Positions 1 to 7,940 are shown, counted from the stretch's first letter. The stretch: DNA of 47,572 nt from Alphaproteobacteria bacterium (GCA_009694095.1 SHVV01000004.1:1-47572), one strand, 5' to 3'. The notes: generated from the letters alone by a model not told the origin. Numbers and translations: made by a program.

Positions 1-81
1 CGCCAGTTTGAGCGCGATCGACTGGCCCATACCGCGGCCGGAGCCCGAAACGATTGCGATTTTTCCGTCGAGTTCACCCAT
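1..81 (-). CDS. SDR-family oxidoreductase, N-terminus only
   Basis: The reverse strand begins MGELDGKIAIVSGSGRGMGQ, a short-chain dehydrogenase/reductase N-terminus with the dinucleotide-binding glycine motif (SGSGRGMG in place of TGxxxGxG). Only 27 codons lie in the window; the catalytic Tyr-x-x-x-Lys and substrate region are outside. An AGGGG Shine-Dalgarno-like stretch lies 6 nt before the ATG. It is the last visible gene of a minus-strand run that also holds a CoA-transferase and two MaoC-type hydratase genes, so a hydroxyacyl-CoA dehydrogenase role is plausible but not shown. Confidence 0.8.
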   Translation of the reverse strand, partial: MGELDGKIAIVSGSGRGMGQSIALKLA

Positions 82-140
82 GGCTGACCCCTGCTTTTTT
101 TGCCGGGCGTTTAACGCTGGGTGCTGCGCTGCGTCGATCG

Positions 141-179
141 AATGGCGATCTAAGGAATGGCGATCTAAGGAATGGCGAT
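141..179. repeat. 15-bp direct repeat across a stop codon
   Basis: The unit aatggcgatctaagg occurs twice in direct succession (141-155, 156-170), followed by nine bases of a third copy. Read on the minus strand each copy encodes Ile-Ala-Ile-Pro-stop, so the C-terminal codons and stop of the MaoC-type gene have been duplicated downstream. It looks like replication slippage; no regulatory role is evident. Confidence 0.9.
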
Positions 180-587
180 GAACGCTTTGCCGACGATGGT
201 CTTTTCGCCCGTGACCGACTCTGCGGTCAGATCGACTTCGATCCGGTTCTCGCCTTCGAACGTGGATTTCGCCGCGACAACGCCGACGCAGGCGATGACA
301 TCGCCCGGCCGCGTGATGGCTGCGAACCGGCCGCCCAAGCTCCGGATAGCGGTGATCGGAACCCAGCTCGCAACCAACTCGCCGAGAAACGCCATCGACA
401 ACATGCCGTGGGCGATGACCCCCGGCAGTCCGCCGGCTTTGGCCCGCTCGTCGTCGAGGTGGATATCGTTGTGATCGCCCGACGCGCCGGCGTAGAGCGC
501 GAGCTGAACGCGATCGATCGCCGGTTTCGTCAGACCTGGGAGCTTGTCGCCGATAGCGATCGTCGCGAAGGATGGGAGCGAGGGCAT
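165..587 (-). CDS. MaoC-type (R)-hydratase, catalytic hotdog subunit
   Basis: A 140-residue single-hotdog protein of the MaoC/(R)-specific enoyl-CoA hydratase family. The hydratase-2 motif is clear near residues 33-42 (YAGASGDHNDIH): Asp and His are the residues that add water across the enoyl-CoA double bond. A second conserved stretch is GVIAHGML. It lies 24 bp downstream of a second MaoC-like gene lacking this Asp/His pair, so the two products probably form a heterodimeric hydratase of the kind known in mycobacteria and steroid degraders, with this gene giving the active half. Cytosolic; no signal sequence. The substrate is unknown, but the neighbouring CoA-transferase and SDR point to a CoA-thioester pathway. 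Confidence 0.8.
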   Translation of the reverse strand: MPSLPSFATIAIGDKLPGLTKPAIDRVQLALYAGASGDHNDIHLDDERAKAGGLPGVIAHGMLSMAFLGELVASWVPITAIRSLGGRFAAITRPGDVIACVGVVAAKSTFEGENRIEVDLTAESVTGEKTIVGKAFIAIP

Positions 588-611
588 GGTACTGGCGCTT
601 AAGGCTGCGCT

Positions 612-1052
612 CTAGTTTCGAACGACGATGACCGTGCGCATGTCGCACACCCGCTCGCCGGTTTGATTGCTCAGCGATGTTTCGCTGACGATGAAATCGA
701 GCGCGCCGCCCTTCTTGTCGTAGATGTCGAGAACTTTCGTTTCGCCCGTCAGAAGATCGCCGGCGTAGATCGGCCGCTGGTATGTGAACCACTGCTCACC
801 ATGCAGCACGCGCAGAATCGCAACCTTGAGATCGCGCAGCAGCCCGAACGACTGGTCGTGGTCCATCACCGCGACGTAGCCGAACGTCGGAGGCGCCGGG
901 ATCGCGCGGTAGCCGGCGGCGCGCGCCACCGCGGTGTCGCGGTAGATCGGGTTAGGGTCGCGGATCGCATCGGCGAATTGCAGGATGCGGCCCTTCTCGA
1001 CTTCGAACACGAAGCGCGGATAGGTTTTTCCGATGAAGCTCTTGTCTAACAT
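612..1052 (-). CDS. FAS1-like/MaoC N-terminal-type hotdog subunit
   Basis: 146 residues resembling the N-terminal, substrate-binding hotdog of MaoC-type dehydratases (FAS1-like dehydratase domain). Where the active partner has D-H-N-x-I-H it has FADAIRDPNPIYRD: the Asp-x-Asn-Pro context remains but the catalytic His is Tyr. It should therefore act as the non-catalytic partner of the 140-residue protein encoded 24 bp downstream, building the acyl-chain tunnel. The family length (about 145) fits. Start is the ATG 10 bp after the CoA-transferase stop, so the genes are almost certainly co-transcribed. Partner assignment is inferred from gene adjacency. Confidence 0.75.
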   Translation of the reverse strand: MLDKSFIGKTYPRFVFEVEKGRILQFADAIRDPNPIYRDTAVARAAGYRAIPAPPTFGYVAVMDHDQSFGLLRDLKVAILRVLHGEQWFTYQRPIYAGDLLTGETKVLDIYDKKGGALDFIVSETSLSNQTGERVCDMRTVIVVRN

Positions 1053-1062
1053 GGCGGCTTGT

Positions 1063-2283
1063 CTAAGGAACGGTGGGTGCGAGCTGCCCTGATACCAAGC
1101 CGCGCGCTAGCATACCGTCGCAATCGCTGGCGCTAAAGCCCGCCTCGCGCAAGATCTGAATCGTATGCTCGCCGTACTTGGGCGCAAAGCGATAGGTCGT
1201 GGCGGCCCTGGGAAGATCGACCGCCGGTGGTTGCAGCCGAAGGCTTCGGCCGTCGGGTAAGCTGGTCGTCGGCATCTTGCTGCGAACGAGATCGAGTTCG
1301 TGCGCGGCGCGGATGTCGTTGATTCGGGAGTGCGGAATTTTCGCCTTGGCAAAATCGGCGGCGATGCCGTCGATGTCGAACCCTGCGGTGATGGCGCCGA
1401 TCTCGCGGTAGATGTCCTCGCGTTCGCGATAGCGTCCCTCGGCTGAGTCCCGCCGCCCGCCGGCCTTGAGCGACGCGAACTTCGGGATAGCGGTTAGGCG
1501 TTGCCACTGCACGTTCGATCCCAATGCCATGTAGATGAAGCCGTCCTTGGTCGGATAGGCGTTGGTCGGGATGAACTTGCGGTGCGCGCTGCCCCAGCGT
1601 GTGATCTCCTCCGGTCCGCAGTTCATGTCGATAAGCGGCAGCAGCGTGATTAGCCACGACGCCGCGGCCTGTGCCATCGACACGTCGATCCGGCGGCCCT
1701 TGCCGGTTTCGGCTTTCTCGGCCAACGCCAGCAGCACGTTGGCGTAAACCTCATCGCCTGCCTTGAGGTCGACCACCGGAATTCCCATCAGGGTCGGAGG
1801 TCCATTCGGATCGCCGGTGACCTCCATGAGTCCGAGCATGGCTTGGATCATTGGGTCGTAGCCTGGAACGTCAGGGTAGGCCGGCCCCTGCGCCGAGATG
1901 CCGGCCCAAATGAGATCGGGTTTGATTCGGCTGAGGGTCGCGTAGTCGATGCCGAGTTTGGCGTAGCGCGAGGGAATCGTGTTGCAGCAGAAAATGTCAA
2001 CGTCGAGTTCTTCGATGAGCCGGTGCAGGATCGCCTGGCCTTCGGGCCCCTTGAGGTTGAGCGCGATCGCCTCCTTGCCGACGTTGGGCGCGACATAGTA
2101 CGAGCGCCGGTCGTCGTCGGCGATTCGGCTGCCGACGTAACGATTCGGATCGCCCGGTAACTTATCGCCGCGGGCTGGCGTCGCCTCGAGCCGGATCACC
2201 CGCCATCCGAGGTGCACGAAGCGAAGCGTCGCATAAGTCATCGACAACGCCTGCTCCATCGAGATAATCGTGCGTGGCTTCAT
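1063..2283 (-). CDS. Class III CoA-transferase (CaiB/BaiF family)
   Basis: 406 residues, the normal length for family III CoA-transferases, which move CoA between carboxylic acids through an aspartyl-CoA thioester. The N-terminal region contains [11 protein letters not shown] and [13 protein letters not shown], typical of the family, and the catalytic Asp is the one in [10 protein letters not shown]. It heads a four-gene minus-strand run (CoA-transferase, two MaoC-type subunits, SDR), which suggests activation of a carboxylic acid followed by hydration and oxidation of the CoA ester. The MFS exporter gene starts divergently 64 bp away, so the promoters of both must lie in that short gap. Substrate not predictable. 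Confidence 0.9.
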   Translation of the reverse strand: MKPRTIISMEQALSMTYATLRFVHLGWRVIRLEATPARGDKLPGDPNRYVGSRIADDDRRSYYVAPNVGKEAIALNLKGPEGQAILHRLIEELDVDIFCCNTIPSRYAKLGIDYATLSRIKPDLIWAGISAQGPAYPDVPGYDPMIQAMLGLMEVTGDPNGPPTLMGIPVVDLKAGDEVYANVLLALAEKAETGKGRRIDVSMAQAAASWLITLLPLIDMNCGPEEITRWGSAHRKFIPTNAYPTKDGFIYMALGSNVQWQRLTAIPKFASLKAGGRRDSAEGRYREREDIYREIGAITAGFDIDGIAADFAKAKIPHSRINDIRAAHELDLVRSKMPTTSLPDGRSLRLQPPAVDLPRAATTYRFAPKYGEHTIQILREAGFSASDCDGMLARGLVSGQLAPTVP

Positions 2284-2347
2284 CTCCTGCCTTTACCGTC
2301 CACGTTCGGGCGCGAATCATCTCCGGGTCTAGCGGGGGGCGAGCGCC

Positions 2348-3886
2348 GTGGCAAGGTCAAAGACCCTTGGTACGTTGGTGACCGACCTTCGAGCGACGCC
2401 GCGTCGCGGGTTCGTGCTGGCGGCTTGTTTGGCGACGATCTTCATCGCCGCGATCGAATCGACCATGATCGTTACCGTCATGCCGACGATCGTGTCGGCG
2501 CTAAGCGGCTTCGAATTTTACGGCTGGGTGTTCGCCGCCTTTTTGTTGGCCCAGGCGGTATCGGTGCCGATCTACGGCAAACTGGCCGATCTTTTTGGCC
2601 GACAGCGCATCTTGTTTGCCGGGACGGGACTGTACGTGGCGGCATCGTTCGCGGCTGGATTCAGCGTCAGCCTGCCGATGCTGATCGCCTGCCGCGTCCT
2701 GCAAGGCATTGGTAGCGGCGCGATTCTGCCGATGGCGACCACGATCATCGGCGACATCTACACGCCCGAGGAGCGAGCTCGCGTTCAAGGCTATGTCGCG
2801 GCGGTGTGGGGCACGTCGGCGATCGTCGGACCCTCGCTCGGCGCTCTTATTCTCGCTTTCGCCGACTGGCACGTCGCGTTCTGGGTCAACATCCCCGTGG
2901 CGGTCGTCGCTCTCGGCATGATCCGGATCTACCATCGTGAAACCATCGAGCCTCGGCAGCGTCGAATCGATTTCCTAGGCGCGGCGCTCTTAGTGCCGTC
3001 GGTGAGCGCGATAATGACCGCGCTCATGCAGGGGGCGACGTTTCCGGCGTGGCTCACCGCGAGCCTGGCGCTCGCCGGCGGCCTTGGGATCGCCGTTTTC
3101 GTTCGCTACGAACGGCGGGTCGCCGAGCCGCTGGTGCCAATCGGCCTTTGGCGGGACCGGATCATCGCGATCGGAACCGCCGGCGCGTTCCTGCTCGGGA
3201 TCCTGATGATGGGCGTTCCGGCGTTCCTGCCGGCCCACATCCAGGCGGTCATGGGCGAAGGGCCGCGCCTCGCGGCGTTCGCGGTGGCGGCGCAGATGGC
3301 GGGCTGGGCGACGTGCTCTGGCCTCGGCGGGGTCTTCATGCTTCGCACCTCGTATCGCTTCGTCACCATCGTCGGAAGTGTGGCGTTGATCGGCGGCGCG
3401 GCCGTGCTCGCCGCCGTCGTGCATGCCGGCGGAACCGGATTGCTGCTGGCCGGGGCATTCCTGTTCGGACTTGGGCTCGGCCTCACCCACAGCGTATTTC
3501 TCATCTCGGTTCAGACCAGCGTCGATTGGGCACAGCGCGGCAGCGCGACCTCGGCGGTGCATTTCGGCCGGGTGTTCGGGCAAGCGTTCGGCGCCACCCT
3601 GTTCGGCGCTATCTTGAACGTGGGTCTGTCCGGCGTTGATGCCAGACGGACTGGCGCGCATCTGGTCGAGGCAACGATCGACCCGGCGCGTCGAGCGGCG
3701 ATGGACGAGGCGACGCTCGCGCGCGTGATCGCGGCGATGGCCGATGCGCTCGGTTCGATCTATTGGACCGCGACCGCGATCGCCGTGCTGGTGTTGGTTC
3801 TGGGGCTCATGCTGCCGAGCGGCGCACGGCCGGGGCGGGGAGCGACTCCGACGAAAAATCCTCGGAGCAAGCTTATCGAGCAATAA
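2348..3886 (+). CDS. MFS transporter, DHA2 (14-TM) drug exporter type
   Basis: 512 residues with about 14 hydrophobic segments. The family signature at the loop between helices 2 and 3 reads GKLADLFGRQR (GxLaDrxGrkr), and motif C of the exporters appears as WGTSAIVGPSLGALI. An early Thr-Met-Ile-Val motif (ESTMIVTVMPTI) is typical of EmrB/QacA-like proton-coupled drug exporters, though an organic-acid exporter is equally possible. Inner membrane. The chosen start is GTG at 2348, since an in-frame ATG does not occur until the first membrane segment (ESTM). It is transcribed divergently from the CoA-transferase. A degraded copy of its own 3' end follows the stop codon. Confidence 0.85.
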   Translation: MARSKTLGTLVTDLRATPRRGFVLAACLATIFIAAIESTMIVTVMPTIVSALSGFEFYGWVFAAFLLAQAVSVPIYGKLADLFGRQRILFAGTGLYVAASFAAGFSVSLPMLIACRVLQGIGSGAILPMATTIIGDIYTPEERARVQGYVAAVWGTSAIVGPSLGALILAFADWHVAFWVNIPVAVVALGMIRIYHRETIEPRQRRIDFLGAALLVPSVSAIMTALMQGATFPAWLTASLALAGGLGIAVFVRYERRVAEPLVPIGLWRDRIIAIGTAGAFLLGILMMGVPAFLPAHIQAVMGEGPRLAAFAVAAQMAGWATCSGLGGVFMLRTSYRFVTIVGSVALIGGAAVLAAVVHAGGTGLLLAGAFLFGLGLGLTHSVFLISVQTSVDWAQRGSATSAVHFGRVFGQAFGATLFGAILNVGLSGVDARRTGAHLVEATIDPARRAAMDEATLARVIAAMADALGSIYWTATAIAVLVLVLGLMLPSGARPGRGATPTKNPRSKLIEQ

Positions 3887-3890
3887 AGGG

Positions 3891-4010
3891 CGCCGCTTGC
3901 GCGCCTGATCGAGGCGATGGCCGACGCGCCCCAGCTCCATCGATTGAACGGCGATCGCGATTGTCGTGTTGGCGTTGTTCTCGGACCGACGCCGTCGCGC
4001 AGCGGCGCGA
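3891..4010 (+). repeat. degraded duplicate of the MFS 3' end
   Basis: The stretch from about 3891 aligns with 3711-3830 inside the MFS gene at an offset of 180 bp. The best-preserved part is gcgcctgatcgaggcgatgg at 3901 against gcgcgtgatcgcggcgatgg at 3721, and by eye about three quarters of the bases match across 110 bp. It would encode ARLIEAMADA, matching ARVIAAMADA, then loses its frame. It is either a partial tandem duplication or the last remnant of a second MFS gene. It fills most of the 200-bp convergent gap before the mutase gene; no clear terminator is visible. Confidence 0.7.
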
Positions 4011-4086
4011 GCGAATTGCGGCGCCGGCGGTCAAATCCACTGCCGTCCGCCTCGCTCCACTTCGCGGACGGGAAGGTCCGGCGGTG

Positions 4087-5754
4087 TTACTCGGCGGCGA
4101 AGCGGATGGGCTCCCGGTAGCGGCCGTAAACATCGACCAGCACCTTGGTCATCTCCCCGACCGTCGCATAGGCTTTCACCGCCGCCATGATCGCCGGCAT
4201 GGTGTTGACGCCGGCGCGGGCGTCGGCCTCGAGCCGGTCGAGTGCGCATCCGACTTCGACTGCGCTCCGCTCCGCCTTAATGGTCGCCAAGCTCGCGAGT
4301 TGCAGCGCCAGATCTTCCGGTTTGGTCGGGTGCATTTCGACGTCGGGCTCGTCTTCCTCGACCCGGTAGCAGTTGACGCCGACCTTCCGCACTTCGCCGC
4401 TCTCGACTTTCTTCTCGTGCTCGTAGGCCTGTTGGCTGACGTGATCCTGGAGGCGGCCCTCGGCGATCAGTTTGACGATACCGCCTAACTCATCGACTCG
4501 CGCCATGGTCCGCCTCATCTCGGCTTCCATTTTGTCGGTCAGTGCTTCGACGAAATAGGAACCGCCCAACGGATCGACGGTGTCGCAAAGCCCCATCTCC
4601 TCGATCAGCAGCTGCATCGTGCGGAGCGAGATGCGCTGCGCCTTAGGGCTCGGAATGGTGTAGGCCTCGTCATAACAACAGAGCGCGACCGTTTGCGCGC
4701 CGGCCAGAGCGGCGATCAGCGCATAGTACGCGCCGCGCATGATGTTGTTCTCCGGCTGATCGATGGTGAGGCCGAAGCCGCCGCCGCCCGCGATCATGCG
4801 GAGCCACATGGTGTCGGGATCGGTGGCGGCGTACTGCTCCTTCAGAATCTTCGCCCACAGTCGCCGGCCACCGCGGAATTTGCACACCTGCTCGAAAATC
4901 TTGCCGAAGATGTTGAAGTTGAACGAGAGCCGCCCGGCGAAATCGTCGATCGCGAGGCCACGCTTCAGCGTTTCGTCGATGTAGGCCTTGGCGATGCAGA
5001 AGGCATACGCCATCTCCTCGACCGGATCGCAGCCTGATTCGCGGATGTGGTAACCGCAGACCGAGACCGGGCTGTATTTGGGCGCGTGGCGCGCGCAATA
5101 TTCGATCGTGTCGCCGACCAGCTTGATCGAGGGTTCGACCGGGAAGATCCAAGTGCCGCGGCCGACGAACTCTTTCAAGATATCGTTCTGCGCCGTACCG
5201 CGCAGCCCTTTGATATCGAAGCCTTTCTTCTCCGCCATCGCCAGGTACATGGCGATCAGGATCGCGGCCGTACCGTTGATGGTGAGCGAGACCGTGATCT
5301 TGTCGAGGTCGATGCCCTCGAACGCGACCTCGAAATCGCGCAAGCTATCGACCGCCATGCCGACGCGCCCGACTTCGCCCTCGGCCGCCGGGTCGTCGGA
5401 ATCGAGGCCGCACTGGGTCGGCAGGTCGAAGGCGACGTTCAAGCCGGTCTGGCCGTTCTTGATGAGATAGAGAAAGCGCTCGTTGGTCGCTCGAGCGTTA
5501 CCGAAGCCGGTGTACTGGCGCATCGTCCATGGCCGGCGGCGAAACATTTCCGCGTGAATGCCGCGCGTGAACGGATATTGGCCTGGGCGTTCGAGCGTGT
5601 CGCCTTCGCGGCCGATGTCGGCGGCGGTGTAGACCGGCTTCATTTCGATGCCGGACTCGCTGAACACCGGCTTCACGCCCGGCGGCAGTTTTTCATCGAG
5701 CGGGACGTGAGCGCGGCGCAGTCCGTTGGGGTCGCCTGCTAATTTCGTGGCCAT
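4087..5754 (-). CDS. Methylmalonyl-CoA-mutase-like large subunit (split type)
   Basis: 555-residue TIM-barrel subunit of an adenosylcobalamin-dependent acyl-CoA mutase without its own B12 domain, which is encoded by the overlapping upstream gene. Start is the ATG at 5754; the 710-residue ORF in the track merely reads through the small-subunit gene out of frame. Residues equivalent to those holding the methylmalonyl carboxylate are present: Tyr81 (RPWTMRQY; Tyr89 of the Propionibacterium enzyme), Gln189, Arg199 (GTAQNDILKEFVGRG) and His236 (GYHIRES). Tyr rather than Phe or Ile argues against isobutyryl- or 2-hydroxyisobutyryl-CoA mutase. Two nearby positions are unusual: Thr82 for Ala, and Asn106 for Ser114 in GQTGLNVAFDLP. 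Product is probably a methylmalonyl-CoA or related branched diacyl-CoA mutase. Confidence 0.85.
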   Translation of the reverse strand: MATKLAGDPNGLRRAHVPLDEKLPPGVKPVFSESGIEMKPVYTAADIGREGDTLERPGQYPFTRGIHAEMFRRRPWTMRQYTGFGNARATNERFLYLIKNGQTGLNVAFDLPTQCGLDSDDPAAEGEVGRVGMAVDSLRDFEVAFEGIDLDKITVSLTINGTAAILIAMYLAMAEKKGFDIKGLRGTAQNDILKEFVGRGTWIFPVEPSIKLVGDTIEYCARHAPKYSPVSVCGYHIRESGCDPVEEMAYAFCIAKAYIDETLKRGLAIDDFAGRLSFNFNIFGKIFEQVCKFRGGRRLWAKILKEQYAATDPDTMWLRMIAGGGGFGLTIDQPENNIMRGAYYALIAALAGAQTVALCCYDEAYTIPSPKAQRISLRTMQLLIEEMGLCDTVDPLGGSYFVEALTDKMEAEMRRTMARVDELGGIVKLIAEGRLQDHVSQQAYEHEKKVESGEVRKVGVNCYRVEEDEPDVEMHPTKPEDLALQLASLATIKAERSAVEVGCALDRLEADARAGVNTMPAIMAAVKAYATVGEMTKVLVDVYGRYREPIRFAAE

Positions 5755-6152
5755 CGGGCGGTCTGCTCCTTGATGTATGTAACGATTTCGTCGAGTTTCG
5801 ATCCGGTCGCGAATACGGCGTCGACGCCGATGTCCTTGAGCGCGCCATGGTCTTTCTTCGGCACGTTGCCGCCGATCAGCCAGAGCTTGGTGCCGAGATT
5901 GTACTCGTCCCAGAGCTTCCTGAAACGCTGCGCGAACGGGATGTGGGAGCCCGAGAGGATCGACATGCCGATCACGTCGGCGTTCTCTTCCTTGGCGCGC
6001 TTGGCGATTTCTTCCGGGGTTTTGCGCAAGCCCGTGTAAACCACCTCGAAGCCGGCATCGAGCAATGCGCGCACCACCACCTTGGCGCCGACGTCGTGGC
6101 CGTCCAGCCCAGGCTTGGCGAGCAGCACCTTGATTTTTCGGGCCGAGGTCAT
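5739..6152 (-). CDS. Cobalamin-binding small subunit of acyl-CoA mutase
   Basis: 137 residues starting MTSARKIKVLLAK. It has the full B12-binding signature of base-off/His-on enzymes: DxHxxG (GLDGHDVG, lower cobalt ligand His), SxL (MSILSGS) and the Gly-Gly of IGGNVP. The length matches stand-alone B12 subunits of split mutases. Its 3' end overlaps the start of the large-subunit gene by 16 bp, indicating translational coupling and equal dosage; a GGAG lies 11 nt before the large-subunit ATG. No MeaB-type GTPase chaperone gene is in the window. Confidence 0.9.
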   Translation of the reverse strand: MTSARKIKVLLAKPGLDGHDVGAKVVVRALLDAGFEVVYTGLRKTPEEIAKRAKEENADVIGMSILSGSHIPFAQRFRKLWDEYNLGTKLWLIGGNVPKKDHGALKDIGVDAVFATGSKLDEIVTYIKEQTARWPRN

Positions 6153-6217
6153 TCGTCCGTCCCCTTGAGGGAGGGGGTAGAGGGAGGGGTGCTCCGCCTC
6201 GTCGTTGCATAATGACC

Positions 6218-6598
6218 ATGATGCGTCGACACCAACGCTCCCGCGACTACACACTGGAGAAGCTCGCAATTGGCCGCGCGCTTGGGATGACGGGCACCGA
6301 AATCGAGTAAAAGGTTTGGCGATATCTCAAAGCGTGTCGGCTCATCGGCTACAAATACCGCCGTCAAGCACCTTTTGGTCCCTTCATCGTTGACTTCGTT
6401 TGTTTCGAGGCCCGGCTCGCGATCGAAGTCGACAACGGCCAGTACGCCGATCTGCTTGCTTGCGATGCGAGTCGGACGGCATAGTTGGAGCGGCGGGGGT
6501 TCCGCGATCTGCGTTTCTGGGGCAGCGACGTTTTGCAGGAAACGATGGCCGTCGTCGCTAGAATCGAAGCGGCGCTCGTTCGTCCTGCTCGGCGGTAA
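6218..6598 (+). pseudogene. DUF559 (Vsr-like endonuclease fold) protein, two in-frame stops
   Basis: Read as one continuous plus-strand frame of 127 codons, this stretch gives a recognisable DUF559 protein: TEIE-stop-KVWRYLK, then YKYRRQAPFGPFIVDFVCFE, IEVDNGQYAD and, after a second stop, LERRGFRDLRFWGSDVLQET. These correspond to the conserved FRRQxPIGxYIvDFxc, EvDGxQH and RFWNxDVLxn blocks of the family. Stops are TAA at 6308-6310 and TAG at 6482-6484; there is no frameshift. The EVDGGQH motif has become EVDNGQY, so active-site residues are also lost. It is a decayed gene of unknown original role lying opposite to the flanking acyl-CoA genes, and it fills most of the 469-bp gap 6153-6621. 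Confidence 0.85.
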
Positions 6599-6621
6599 GG
6601 CGGAAGAAACGCGAAACCCCG

Positions 6622-7773
6622 TCATGCGCGCCCCGCCACTTCCTTGGCGATGATGAGTTTCAAGATCTCGCTGGTGCCGCCGCCGATCAGGAGGAAACGC
6701 ACGTCGCGCAGGAACCGCTGCGCCGGATATTCCATCGCGAAGCCGTAGGAGGCGAAGATGCGCGAGGTATGCTCGCAGATCGCGGCCGCGGCTTCGGATG
6801 CAAAGAGCTTTGCCATCGCCGCCTCTTTGTGGTGCGGCTTGCCGGCATCGATCAGCCACGCGGCGTGGCGCACCATGTGGCGCGCCGCTTCGAGCTCGGT
6901 GCCCATGTCGGCTAAGCGCATCTGGATCGCCTGAAAGCTGCCGATCGGCCTGCCGAACTGCTTGCGCTCGCTCGCGTATTGGACCGCGGCGTCGAGCGCG
7001 GCGCGGGCGATGCCGATCCCGAGCGCGCTGGTCATGACGCGGATCTGTGCCAGGATCTTGCGCAAATGATTCTCGCCCTCGCCAACCGCGCACAGGCGAT
7101 TCGTTTCGGGCACGAAGCAATCGTCGAACGCGAGTTCGGACGTGACCAGCGGGCGCACGCCCATCTTTTCGATGGCGCGGCCGACGTGGAGACCCTTGGC
7201 GCCCTTTTCAACCAGGAAGATCGTGATCTTCTCTTCCGCTTCGCCGCCGGCAGCGGCTTTGGCGAACACAGTGAAGAAATCGGCGAGCGGCGCCGACGTC
7301 ACCCACATTTTTTGGCCGGTCAGCGACCAGCCGCCGGCGACCGCCTTGGCGCGGGTCTGCATGCCGTGAAGGTCGGACCCGGCGTTAGGCTCGGTCATGC
7401 AGATGGCGCCGATCTTCAAGCCATCGAGCGCCGGCTTGAACAAGCGCTCCTTGATGTCGGCGTTACCGAGCTCATGGAGAAAATGTGTCGCCATCAGGGA
7501 CTGCATCGAGCAGGCTGCGGCGACCGACATCGAGCCGCGCGCGAGTTCTTCGACCGCGAGGCAGTAGGGGAGGAAGCCCAAGCCTAAACCGCCCGCGCTT
7601 TCTGGATAACGCATGCGAAAGAATCCGAGTTCGCCGACTTTCTTGAAGAGTTCGGTCGGGAACGCGTGCGCCTCGTCGATCGCCGCCGCGTTCGGCGCGA
7701 TCTCGGCGTCGCTGAAGCGCGCGAAGGTTTCTTGAATCGCGCGCTCATCGTCGGTGAGGGAGAAGTCCACCAA
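6622..7773 (-). CDS. Acyl-CoA dehydrogenase family protein
   Basis: 383 residues with the complete acyl-CoA dehydrogenase fold: the FAD/substrate motif MTEPNAGSDLHGMQT near 126, KMWVTSA near 155, SERKQFGRPIGSFQAIQ near 268 and the C-terminal RFLRDVRFLLIGGGTSEI. The enzyme would oxidise an acyl-CoA to the 2-enoyl-CoA, passing electrons to ETF. The usual catalytic Glu is missing at both known positions: the MCAD-type site (Glu-Gly-Thr) is Gly365-Gly-Thr, and the isovaleryl/long-chain-type site before the conserved Arg is Ile244. It may use another base, or have a non-dehydrogenase role. It lies between the mutase operon and hyuBA on the same strand, but 469 bp from the former. Confidence 0.85.
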   Translation of the reverse strand: MVDFSLTDDERAIQETFARFSDAEIAPNAAAIDEAHAFPTELFKKVGELGFFRMRYPESAGGLGLGFLPYCLAVEELARGSMSVAAACSMQSLMATHFLHELGNADIKERLFKPALDGLKIGAICMTEPNAGSDLHGMQTRAKAVAGGWSLTGQKMWVTSAPLADFFTVFAKAAAGGEAEEKITIFLVEKGAKGLHVGRAIEKMGVRPLVTSELAFDDCFVPETNRLCAVGEGENHLRKILAQIRVMTSALGIGIARAALDAAVQYASERKQFGRPIGSFQAIQMRLADMGTELEAARHMVRHAAWLIDAGKPHHKEAAMAKLFASEAAAAICEHTSRIFASYGFAMEYPAQRFLRDVRFLLIGGGTSEILKLIIAKEVAGRA

Positions 7774-7796
7774 CTCCTCCTACTCTCCGCCTCTAT

Positions 7797-7940
7797 GAGG
7801 GGGAGGAGGTAATCCGCACTGCGCTTCCGCTCGTTGAGGGAGAGAAAGCAACCCGCACCGCGCTCCCTTGTGTCGAGGCGGAGGGGGCAACAAACCCAAC
7901 GCTCCTCTCCGTGCTTGCAGAGGGAAGGTAGGGAGGAGGT
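7797..7940. repeat. imperfect ~39-nt tandem repeat, intergenic
   Basis: Three to four diverged units follow each other: 7797-7835 (gagggggaggaggtaatccg...), 7836-7874 (gagggagagaaagcaacccg...), 7875-7919 (gaggcggagggggcaacaaa...) and a fourth start at 7920 (gagggaagg...). Because 39 is a multiple of three, the minus-strand ORF over it shows a 13-residue repeat (PSASTxxSAVR), which is a by-product of the repeat and not evidence of a gene. It occupies almost all of the 173-bp space between the dehydrogenase start and the hyuB stop. Purine-rich on the plus strand. Confidence 0.75.

Noticed and set aside
2990-3940. 316-residue minus-strand ORF opposite the MFS gene
   Set aside because: Composition (Arg, His, Glu rich, no hydrophobic pattern) is that of an antisense shadow in GC-rich DNA.
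4087-6219. 710-residue ORF as one protein
   Set aside because: Its first 155 codons are an out-of-frame reading of the B12-subunit gene; the mutase proper starts at the ATG at 5754.
6149-7120. Minus-strand ORF of 323 residues
   Set aside because: Arg/Pro-rich shadow of the acyl-CoA dehydrogenase gene plus the antisense of the DUF559 remnant.
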